DNA of 64,000 nucleotides, taken from Symbiodinium natans. Lineage: Eukaryota; Sar; Dinophyceae; Suessiales; Symbiodiniaceae. The notes under the pieces are model-generated. The model was given only the letters and a program-made list of their open reading frames with translations, was not told the DNA's origin and made no database searches. The DNA lies in assembly GCA_905221605.1 (NCBI GenBank), contig CAJNDS010002368.1, positions 1,085,011-1,149,010 on the forward strand, written 5' to 3'. The position numbers and the translations under genes were made by a program. This document shows positions 34,985 to 45,900 of the stretch, one piece after another (the stretch's first letter is position 1; the number at the start of each line of letters is the position of its first letter).

Positions 34985-37322
34985 CTGAACCCGATGGATT
35001 CGGCAAGTGTTTCGAACGCTTCCCAAGGCAACAGATACTCCTGCGGCCGAGTCACTAAAGTCTGCTGCTTTTTCGGACAGTTTCGGAACGTGCTTAGGCT
35101 GTCTACACTCGAAAAAACGGTCTCGTCCTCAGCACAAACAGCGCCCTGCAACTCGAAGAGATAAGGTAGGCCCCAACAACTTTGGAAGACCTGTCGACTT
35201 TCAAGGTCACAGGAGCTCATGCTAAGCACGTTACGCGCTTCGCAGCCTCATCCAGGGTCAATTGTGCCCCTCTGTTCAAGTGTCCCCACGCTTCTCCTCC
35301 AAAGTGAACCTGGCTTGAGTCATCGCCCGCAGTCACGAGATGCTCAGCACAGCAAGCTGCTACACTTGATCCGAGCAGCATGAAACAAGCTCCGCTGCAG
35401 TTCTCGTTCGTGGATCCTAGAAGCAACCCAGGGACTTTCAAGAAGGTGCTCAGGCGCCCCGTATGCGCCACGTATGCGCCACTTCACCAGTCCTTGCACT
35501 GTCGGTAAACGGAGTCGCTTGCTCGTAGAGATCGGCCAGAACCTCGCACGAAGGCACCTGTCAAAGCTTCCCCGCACGGATGCTTCTGCGGAGTACCCAC
35601 CATGCACTATACGGCGTTACTGCAGCGCTGCTGCGTGCGTCCGTGTGATTCTGTGTGATATGTGGATGCTGCCGATGCTGCGATCCGCACCGTTGCAATG
35701 AAGCGGCCGCCCGGCCGAAGAAGTGAGAAGACCCGCTGCAGGAGGCGCCGGGCATCCTCGCTCAGCTGCAATTCCAAATCAATCCGGTGGCAACAAGGGA
35801 ACTTTCAAATGACAATCGGCCTCCTCTGCTCCCAAGAGATAGTGGAGGCCGAACTGACACACGACGACATCAAACCTTCGTAGCTTGTTGCCGAGGGCGG
35901 ACATTATTGGCAGTGTCGGGAGATCGCTTGCGGGTGGGGTGGGGAACTTGAAAGTTCGAGAACCTCTGGCAAAGGCGGGCTGTGGTATCCTGCTCAACTC
36001 TTGCTCTTGGTTGAGCCGTGACCGTACCAGGCTTAAAGGAACACGCGAAACTCTAAACCAGCACTGCAGTACTTCTGCAGTGGCTGCTCAGAAAGAAATG
36101 CCGCTGGAAAGCTTCCGACCTCCCCGGCCCATTAAGGAACTGAACACCATGACAACCCCGGTGAGGCGGCAGAACTCTGCAAAAACTGAGATTGCACATC
36201 TTTAAATGGAACTCTGCTCCTTAGCACAATCCACCAATGTGATGGCAAGCTGCTCTGTGCAGCCATCCTGCGCGAGCTTATTGAAGACTTCGGCGCTACG
36301 ACAGTCGCCAGCGTAAAATGACGCTGCGAACTCTCGCCGTCCGACCTTCTGACCTCTAGCCACCAAGTCGCCTCAGTTTGGACAACAACTCGGCCCAGAA
36401 AATGTCTCTACCCGAGTCGGACTCTCAACACTTTGTGCCAACATGCTCAGGCAAAGCGACCATACCGACGCTTGGCTTCTTCCACGGCTTCTTCCGCGAA
36501 GTCTATGCAGACCACGTTTCCAACGGTGCAGGCCCGATGTTCCCGTGAGTACCTCGCATCACAGCTGGAACACGCAGCAATTTGTTGCGTAAAGTAACTT
36601 GCGATCAAGACGCTTCTGCATGTCCTGGCCCCTCCCACAGCACAGGTCAAGAATGCTCAAGTCCCCGTCCATGTCGTCCATAAAGCCTAGGTTGAAGCAC
36701 ATGCAGGTAGCAGCCGAGTCCCTGGACTTTCTGAGGTTTGGCTGAGAGGCGTGTAGTGTCTGAACTGCCTATCAACAACTGGCAACTCGGCAGTGTGGAA
36801 TGCTGAACAGCCCTTGGGACCTGCGGCCCTTGAGATGCTCGGAAAGACGACATGCGAAGATGATTGCACATTGCACATGATCACCCAGCCAGCTCCCCAC
36901 AACAGCCTGGATCAAGCACACGGCACACGGGCTATGGCACCCTCAGCACCCTAGCAGGCCCTAACGTGCTGCCAGCTGAAAACCATTGGTGGGCACAGGG
37001 GGAAGGCGTGCAAAACTCACCTTCTCAAAGGCTCCGCCTAAGATTGCACCAAAGAAACTGTCTTCCTCAATTGATCCAACCGACACAACAAGTCAAGCGA
37101 ATAGGGCGGCTCTGTTTTGACCCGTTGTAGGAACACCAAAATTCAACATTATCCATGGAAGCGTCCTTGGTTCAAGGCTGTGCTGGTACAGCTACCATGT
37201 CCGCACACCAATGGGCCAGGGATTAGCTTCTTGATGCAGCTGTCCTCTGGCCAAGCCGCTCTCCAGGAGGAGAGTCTTGATGCAGTTGTTGAAGCGTCTG
37301 ACTCTCGCAGTTGGATCTACAC
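34985..37322 (-). CDS. RNMT: mRNA cap guanine-N7 methyltransferase (ABD1/RNMT family), partial model
   Basis: This nuclear enzyme transfers a methyl group from S-adenosylmethionine to N7 of the cap guanosine. Exons found in order: 37322-37252 VDPTARVRRFNNCIKTLLLE, which matches the family's FNNWIKS helix; from 36686 FMDDMDGDLSILDLCCGRGQ, SAM motif I; 36552-36453 with GNVVCIDFAEEAVEEAKRRY, the acidic motif; 35875-35821 FDVVVCQFGLHYLLGAEE; 35756-35691 DARRLLQRVFSLLRPGGRFI; about 35271-35235 AQLTLDEAAKR; and 35040-34985 EYLLPWEAFETLAESIGF. These follow the family order closely. Phases agree where both ends are set; donors are GC or GT. One substrate-loop exon and the C-terminus are missing. A piece RYSGFVLERPKSEEK (about 34410-34365) could be the last exon. 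An exon LFYPGIFDMASQVQEFYVRR (about 37500-37440) lies just upstream. Confidence 0.88.
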
Positions 37323-38019
37323 CTGTCTCAAGAACTCTCAAGGCTACGACGAGTAACATCACATCGATGGTCGGATGCCGTGACATGTCCATCGGCGTAA
37401 GCTTTCAACCGGCTGCGCCTGCAGCATCCGTCTGCGCTCGCGTCCGTCTCACGTAGAATTCTTGAACCTGTGAAGCCATGTCAAAGATGCCGGGATAGAA
37501 GAGCTTCTTCCCGCCATCACCTGGCAGCACCGCGCATGAAAATTGCACACATCCGTTTCACGGTGCATACGGTGCACGGCCACGGGAGTCGGCCTGACAT
37601 GCAAGGGTCCAGGCCCTCCAACACCCTCTGAAGGGCTTGCGCATTTCTGCGGAAATCTCGGCAAAGGCGACCTGACTTCTCAGCTCACTGTTACGACGTC
37701 GTCGTTGCTCTGGCCCTCCCGTCTCCAGCAATCCAGATGCCAAAAAAACAGAGCCAAGCATCTGAAGTTGTGCTGCTGTGCCGCAAGCATGCGTTCGCGA
37801 TGGTTGTGAAGGAAAACCTTCAGGCAGCACATGGAGGACTGGCTAGCCACAGCCTCTGGGTAGGGATGAAGAAATATATGGATCAAAAAGCTTTGCTTTT
37901 CCGGCATCAGGAACATCATTTGAGATCGTAATTTAAGGCTGCCTTGCAAGGCTTGCAAACACCGGGGTGGGGGGGCTGGGCGGGGAGGCAGGGGGGAATG
38001 CTGGTACAATGCTGGTATG

Positions 38020-38285
38020 AGGGACTTGGAAAAGAATAAGACAGGGATTTAAAACAAGTCGGCGCGATATCATGATATGTTTTCAAGCGAGCTTGCCAGG
38101 TATTTGGGAGGGGTCGCAACCCCCCCCCCCTTAGTATTTACACACACAACGCTTGACAGGCTCGGGAAAGATTACCATGCTGGAATGACAGGCTTGGAAA
38201 GGAAAAACAGGGTTTTGAAGCAAGTCACCGCGATATACCGCGTGACATGATGCATGTTAAAGCAAGCTTGCAAGGTTTCGAAAGG
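38020..38285. repeat. Diverged tandem pair, ~95-nt units
   Basis: Unit 1 (about 38020-38105) and unit 2 (about 38189-38284) share GACTTGGAAAAG/GGCTTGGAAAGG, ACAGGGATTT/ACAGGGTTTT, AACAAGTCGGCGCGATAT/AGCAAGTCACCGCGATAT and CATGATATGTTTTCAAGC followed by GAGCTTGC. The CATGAT..TTCAA(A)GC..GCTTGC core recurs at 56764-56793. Confidence 0.65.
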
Positions 38286-41249
38286 CGCTGGGGTTGGGCA
38301 GAGGACCCAGGAACCACAGGACCAGGGGACCACAGAACCCTGGGACCACGGGACCGAGGACGACCGGCGGACCACCGGAGGAAAGGGTTCACCGCAGTAA
38401 AGTATCTTTGATCCTGCACGAAGTATTTCCCGAATCTTTTCATCCGCATGCCACAGCTGCTAGCTGCTGGCCTCGTTCATGCGAAGCTCCGTCCAGATTG
38501 TCTCGCCGCATTGCACGATGGACACGGTCCACGCTGGATCTTGGCTGCCGGCCACCTCAGAGCAGATGAGCGAAGCGATTAAGAGGCCCCACAAAGTCAC
38601 TAAAAAAAAGAATCATTATCATGTCACAGACATCCTCAGCCTGAGGAGGGCCCCCCATATGAAAGAAGAATGGCAACACCATTTGGTATGGGGCAAAGAC
38701 GTACAGTATTCGGAGAATGCCTATTTTTAGAGGCCGGCAGGACTGCAGGAAAGCTCGAATGCTGAACGCTCGCGAGCCAAGTGGGAAAGGTTAGCCCTAT
38801 GAGACCACCGCCGACAGCGAAATGAGGCTGAGATTGTGGGTAGCAAGCGAGCTAGCGGAGGCTAAGGTCTGCGCTTTTTGGAAAACCAGGTTGAACTCCT
38901 TTCGATCTTTGTCAGGTCCTGACAAAGCATAGGTTTGCAACGATGCAGCGCATCCAATGTCGCCAGGGTGATGACATGCGGAGTCATGCGGCGTCTTGCG
39001 GTCTCCTTCCTTTGTCGGCGGCTCGCGGATCCTCGATGCATAGGAGATCATGCCACAACGCAGTCTCAGCAGTGCAGTCCCCCACCTCAACTGATAGTGC
39101 CATTTACATCCTGGACAGTAGACAGTCGCCAAAGCTCGCCAGCTGCATGCGGCTGCACTCCTGGCGGAGCGATGTAGCGCGCGCCGTGGCTCATGACTCC
39201 TGCAAGGTGCACAATACACCGCGCGCCTCTGCTCCAAGCTGACACTTGCCCATCGCCGTTCCTGTAGTGGCTTTGCCTGCAATACACAATGCCCCGCACG
39301 CAGGACAAGTGCGTAGGTGCGAGGTGAGAAGTACAACCGCCTTGTGGGCGGCCACGCGGCTGTCCAGGAAGGCACGCAGTCTTGGCACCAGCGTGTCGCT
39401 AAGGTCTGGCAGGAAGCTGTGCCCAGGTCCATCCTTGCAAGAAACAAGAGCACATCCCAGAAAAGCAAACATCTGAACAACTTGAGCCCCGGGAGGGGAC
39501 TAATCCCTAGAACCCAGAAGCCGACACAGAGCCTCCCCCGAATTAGCCCCACCCGATTTGCCTGCAAAGGTACAGCCCAAATACGCCCTGATTGAGTTCC
39601 CCCTCCCCCCACCCGCAGCCGCCGCCACACCACCCACGCGCCCACAGGCTTTCCGGCAGAGCAAGCAATGGGCATTGAAGCAAAAGGCGAACCGCTAGCA
39701 CGACACGCAGACAACGTGTAACCAGCATGGCGTGAAAACTGCAGGAGCACTACAGGCCCGATGTGCTGACGACATTTCGCGCTTCGGTGGGACTCTTCGA
39801 GCACAAGGAAGGTGGACAATCGACCCTGCCCACATCCAAGCCAGACAACCCCGACAACACACCCATGATGATGAGAAGACAGACAAGGAGCAAGTCATGC
39901 TGTGCGAGAAGGCGACTTTCCAGTGCGACAAGCTGGCCATGAGAAAACCATGGTTTCCAGAAAGGCATCCATTTCGAACACAGCAGGCGTGGAAAGGCGC
40001 CGACTTGGAACACGCTCCGCGTTACAACTTACCTTGTCCACGCTCCAGATAACTCCGTTCCGTTCGCCGATGAAGATCAGGGATAACCGACGCACAACAT
40101 CCGAACAACGGCGGCTTGCAGTGACCGTTCAGGAACCGCTTGAGCGAGAAAGAAGGCATCTGCTTACTCGCTTGGTTCGTTGACCGAGACGCAACATTGC
40201 ATGCTTCCAGTATCGGATGCTATACCTCCCACCTCGAGGAGCACCTCCGATGCCACTGGCAGTATGATGTCTTGCAGCGTCTCTTTCCCGACCACACCTG
40301 GAGGCAAACGTTGAGCCGTTTTGGACAACAGAACCTTGGAGCTGGCAAAGCTCCAAAAGGAAGCCTTGCGATTGATTCGGGGTGACACGTGGTGACTCGC
40401 ATGGGATGATGGCGGGCTCAGAATAGGGCCTATAGGGCCTCTCGGTGGATGCAGTTTCAGGGACAAGCGGTTCGGTATCCATGATATCCCTTGGCCCGAA
40501 AATTTCACAACATCAACAGCGTGGCGCTTCTGAGTCCCCGACGGCCGATGGCTAGGGCGACCCTGCTGGATGAGGTTCCCAAGGCACCTGGCTGTACCTT
40601 CGGAGCCACTCCTCGCTTTCCCCGTCACTTCGAGCCACTCCCGTCTCCCGTCCAGTCCCAAGTTCTGCCTGAGGGACGGCATTCAACAGGAAGTCGCGAA
40701 AGCGACTCTCGAGGTCTGACTCAAACTTCCTCTTGAAGCATTGCCTCGCTGACACGGAAATTTCAGATCAGGTCACGTGGCATCACATGGCTGATCTTGC
40801 CTGCGGGGATGCGGAAGGTCATCCTTTGAAGCCGCAAGTGAATAACAAATCCAACGCAGAATGCGCAGAAAACGCCCCCAAGAAGTCATCTCAAAGAAAA
40901 TCACACGGGGGGCCTGCGGTCCCACGCGGCGCTTCTGTGGCGGCGGAGGCATCTCCATGCTCTCTTTGGATGCCATGGCACAGCCATTCACACGATTCGC
41001 CGATACGTGGCCAAGAGCGAAGAAGTGAAGAGCGACAAGGTGAGCAACTTCGTGGTGATGCATCCCACTAGCAGAGAACTGTTCAGCTTGCTGAGTGCAC
41101 ATGCGTGCTGCAGACCGGAACAGGTTGAGTGGTCAGGGGCGTGCGGCAGCTTGAGCAATGCACCGATGCGCGCCGTCCGCATGTTTGCAAGAGGTCACCT
41201 GCAAAGATGATGCTGGTCGCTGCCACAGCGTTTAGGCGAACATGCTGAG

Positions 41250-41275
41250 TATATACATATATATATATATGTATA
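41250..41275. repeat. TA microsatellite
   Basis: TATACATATATATATATATG within non-coding sequence. Confidence 0.8.
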
Positions 41276-42942
41276 CATGCTTTAGAGCAGCTGCCCGGAT
41301 GCTGTGGGCACAGAATGACTCGAGACTAGAGGCTGGAAACCTGGGAAAAGGTCGGGAGGTCGAGGAAACAGGACATGTCAACAAAGTATGACAGGATAAG
41401 GATACTAAGAAATTGCCCTTGATTGCCCTTGTGAAGCGAAAGGCCCAGGCGAAGGAATGGTCCGGTCTTTCGAGGCTTGGTTGGAGGGGCTGCGGCGGCC
41501 TCCCACAGACATTCATGTGACTCTAAGTGGGCCAGACTTCAGGCAGATTTCGGAAGAAAACGTAGGCAATTGTTCACGGAACATGGAGAAGGCCTCACAT
41601 TCAAGGCCTCCGGCTGGGGAATCTGAGCAACAGCTCCTGACGTGAAAGCACAAAGCAAACAGCGCATGGCTTGACAAGATGCAGGCCAACGCCTGCCCGC
41701 GAGCGATCCTCCTTCGATGGCGGGCTCTCACAACTTCCCACAAAGTCGGAGCGTCTGATGTGCAGAGATGGCGGGCCTCCTTTGGGAGCAGCAGTCGACG
41801 GGCGGCTCTTGGCAACGGCAACGGTGGTCTTGGCCTATCATGAGGCCAAACACTCACTTTGCGGGTGTTGCGCGGGACCACGCGGGCCCCCGCCTGGACC
41901 TCAATCTTGGGGACGACAGGTGCGACGGAGACACCTCGCAGGTTCGCTGAGCTCCAGGGCTGCATTGCACGAATGGTGAAACGATGTGCAACGATGTGCA
42001 ACGTTAGATATCAGATGTCCTTCACGAGTCACAGAGTCACAGTCGGTCTCTCGAAGCCCAGGGCAATCTCTAACCCTCAGAGGCCCTCGGGCCGGCGTGG
42101 GCTGCGCAGGCTGGGGTTGCGCGGAGTTGAGGCTGCTGGACCTGCACAGAGCGGACCAAAAGGCACGAGCAACAGTCTGCGCGCCTGAGCAAATTCTACA
42201 CCGCTCGCTCCTTCGCAAACAGCGCAGTGGCGATGGCAGCTTCGAGCCAATGGTGTAACCTATCAGACAACGCAAGGGCCGCAAGGGTGGGAAGCACCGA
42301 GATGCCTCCAAAAGAACTCTTGAGCATGGATTTGACAAGTCCTCTGAGCAACCAGCCACTGTACAAAGGTGCTGGTTCAACAAGGGATTCCTCGGTTCCG
42401 GAGCAGCGGGTCAATAAGGCTTACGTATAACGTGGCACGAGTTGTCAGCAAAAACTGGCAAGCCACGGCAAGCCGCTTAGGCCTCTGGCTTTGGCTGCCT
42501 GTCGACTTGGCGACTCTGCAGCTCCCTTGGGAAGGCCTTACAAACTGCGTCGTGTCTCTGGAAGCAGCGGAGGTGCAATGGGGTCCCGACGGCCTTCCAT
42601 TGCCTGAATCATGCCATTGTGCCCGGAAGCGCGCTGAGTGTGCTGTCGTTTGCTTCTTGACGATTCTGACGGCCCCGTTGGGTCCAACTTGTGGTGCCGG
42701 TGCACTCATTTCTGCCGGACTTGGGGATAACGAGACTCGAGTCTACTTGGGCAAGCCACAGGCAGACAGAAGCATCAGTGCCATGTGAAGCACAGCCCTG
42801 GACACGTCTTTGCACCGTTTCATGCAAGATAGCTTTTTGTCGGCAAGAGGGGATCAACACCTCCTCAAGCCTTGGCACCAGATCACTGCCGAGCTGGTGC
42901 ATGATTGTGATGCTCGCACTTGCCGAGACCTGCACCTTCGCA

Positions 42943-45900
42943 CCCGACAGCATCGACTTTGCCTGCTGCAAGGCATCCATCTCGTCTTCTCGGGCAGTCT
43001 GCCTCATCAGGCTCTCACTGGGGGCAAAAACAGCCTCTGCTCCCACGACAAGACATGCTCCCCTTTCTGCAATACACAATGTCGCAGGGCTTTTGTTGAC
43101 CAGTCATGACCAGTGACCGAGCATCGAAGTTCTTCATTAGGAAGTCGCACTGGTCCTGAACGACGATAGAACAGCTGAACTACAACGGATACTCCTAGGC
43201 ACGGGACTGTTGTGATTGCCACGAAACTCACAAAGCCGAATACAAGATTTAACAGTGAAACACACACACACACACACACACACACAGAGGGTTGTCATTC
43301 TGAAAGCAACTGCCGGAGAGGGACGTGCAGCTCCGTGACCGCAATGGCAAGCTGGGCCAATTCCTCACTGAGACCTGCCTTGGACTGCCGGGCCTGAGCA
43401 GAGGCAGCAAAACGCGGCAAATCAGCATCCCATCCATCCCAGAATTCTCAGAATTCGCCATCCCCAGGGGATGTACCCTGTGGCCTCCACGAGTGAAGCT
43501 TCGGTCGCACCCTTTTCGGCATCTTTGTCAGTGATGTCCTTTGTCTTCGCCTCGACAGATGCCTGACGAGCACAGCAATCACAGCAATTGCCAAGAATGC
43601 GCGCTTGTTCTGCTGCCCCTGATTTCAGACCAGGCGCTGTGGTTGCCTTGGTGAAAGCCTGCGCACGCCGCAGACACAACTCTCTGGCAGCTACCCAGAA
43701 AGCTGTTTATGCTGCCCACGCCATGATGTGCATGAGCGCCCGCTAGCACGACACATACGCAGTACACTGCAATGTGTCCCCTTGTGCCTCATAGTCCTCC
43801 TGTGCTGTGCTCTCAGCATGGCTTGCCTGGTGGGCTGAGCAAGATTGTGCCAGTAGCTGCCTCACATTGCCTCATGGTGCTTTCCGTGCCTCGCCTCGGT
43901 TTCCATGGCCTTCGCGTCCGCAATTAGCTGCTGCAGCATGCTCAGCACCTGATAAGGATCAACTGTGACTGAGACAGTGGCAGACCCACATCTCAAGGCT
44001 GCTCAGAAAACGAGCTCGCAACGCCGTAGCTGCCAGACTGCTGCTTAAAGTCCTTCATTCCATTGGCCAGGCATACACAGCACGACATTGACATGCATTC
44101 ACAAGCATTGCGTTCCGATGAGCAGCCTGGCCTTGAACTCCGGCTCCTCAGAGGATTTGGACTTTGAATGCTCCTGAACGAAGGCGGCCTGACCCAGGGA
44201 CATGACATTCAGCTTTCAACCGTCTGCGCGTCGTTCTATGCCCCAAGTGCCCCCGCCTCCTTAGCATACACGGACTTAAGAGACAGCATCGCTTGCTTCA
44301 AGAGAACTTGGGACTTGCGCTGTTCTGCCACAACCTTCTGGAACTCCTGTGCAAGAAGGAGTTGACCCAGTTTAAACCTTCCACCTGGACCTGTGCAAAG
44401 GAAGCTCGCCACTCTTCGCCAGGCGCGTGTCGCGCGAAAGCTTCGACGGAGCAGGACTCCAGGTTCATCCCAGCTCCTTGTTTTCCTTCTCACGGTTCTG
44501 GCCGGAAACCTGAACCTGCTTGTTCATTTCAGCGACCTGCAGGGCATCTTCACACATCACCAATGTGTTCTGCCGTATCTGTCCAAGGAATCCCTTCCTG
44601 GCCTCATCCTCCAACAGCCTAGCTGTGTGACAAAAATCAGTAGGCAGTGCCCTATACAGTGCCCGGAGCAAGCAAGATCCTCACTGTCAACGACTGGGTG
44701 AAGAACTTAATGTCTCCAACCAGCTGCGAGACCGAGCTCTGAAGGGTCTCCATCTCAGCAATCTTGGTCTGCTCTTCCTGGGTCTTCTCCTCCGAAGAAA
44801 GGAAGCTGCACTGATTCCAGGCTTGGTGCGAGCGTCGCAAGGCCTGTGTTTCCAGCTTCTTCTTCTTCTGAAACTCCGATGTGCACCAGTCCTCTAAATT
44901 CTAGTAGACGTGCTTTCCCGAAAAAACACGCGCATGGCGTTGTCGAGCTGGAGCATGTCCGAGCCTTCTTCTTCTGTTCTGCGACCTGCTCCTTCTTCAG
45001 GTCAGCCTTCATTTCCTCGATCGCCTTTTTGACCTTCTCGAAGGTGTCCAGCTTCCTCACGTGGATGCTTCTACATGCACGGGCGCCTGACACATCTCAC
45101 CGTCTGAAGGAAGCTAGCGCCGTTAGCGCTGCTGCGGTTCAACAACTCTGTCCGCACCCGTTTTCAATGTGATAGCGGAGACATCCTCACCTCCCCTGTC
45201 ACTGGGGCAGCGTGCATCGTAAGCGCCAACGTGGCCAAGCGAGCCTTGGAGCAACTTAAAGCAGCTTGTTGCCACACGAATGTCGCCATGGCCAAAAGTT
45301 AAGCCGGGGTCATCTTTTTGCTTCTGGCCAACCTCTGCCAGGAACTTGGCGGCTCGCTCGTTGTCACTTCGAACCTTGGCTCGTGCATGGCTCGTGAACG
45401 GCTCGTGAGATGCCGGTGTTCAGGAACGAACTACACCGAAGACCTGCCTGCAGAAATGAAAATGTCTTGCCGAACGTGTCGTGTGCCTTGGGCCAAACAT
45501 GTTCCCAGCGCATTAAGTACAGACATGCCGGATGCCCAGTACTCACCAGTACTCCATACATCTCGACACTCAAGCGGATGTGGCCTCATCGGAGCTCAGC
45601 GCTTCGATTGCTTTGGCGACTGCAGTCTGCTCTTCGGTCCGCAGCTTGCCTCGAATCTTTCAGGCTTTGTGAGCTCCTTCTTCTTCTTCTCTACACCAGA
45701 TGTCACTAGGCAGTGCTGCCAGGACATGCCAGGACACTTCGCTTCTCGTAGTCTGCGTCCATGGCTGCACACTTCTCCTCCAAGCGGAGCTTGTATTCGC
45801 CAGAGATCCCACTCGGGGCAGAGCGCCGTTTCAGAGGATTGCACGCCCCGCCTTGACAACGGTGCTCACCGAGCCATCTGCCTCCAAGGCAGCCGTCGTG

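Larger units (their letters stand above)
37440..42420 (-). other. Exon-like segments, one or more unknown genes
   Basis: Minus-strand pieces with good splice edges: VVRRLSLIFIGERNGVIWSV ending in DK at a textbook donor (AAG then GTAAGT, about 40100-40035); KETLQDIILPVASEVLLEVG (about 40305-40240); FKRKFESDLESRFRDFLLNA (about 40735-40665, GC donor); LVKSMLKSSFGGISVLPTLA then LALSDRLHHWLEAAIATALF (about 42350-42196, ending at a stop); SFLPDLSDTLVPRLRAFLDS with CPACGALC (about 39430-39285); and VYCPGCKWHYQLRWG (about 39120-39075). The two Cys-pair pieces suggest a zinc-binding protein. No family could be named, and I cannot say how many genes there are. Confidence 0.4.

Noticed and set aside
38797-39819. 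340-codon minus-strand open frame
   Set aside because: Its make-up is Arg/Ser/Cys-rich and random. Short protein-like pieces occur in other frames across it, so the long frame is chance in GC-rich DNA.
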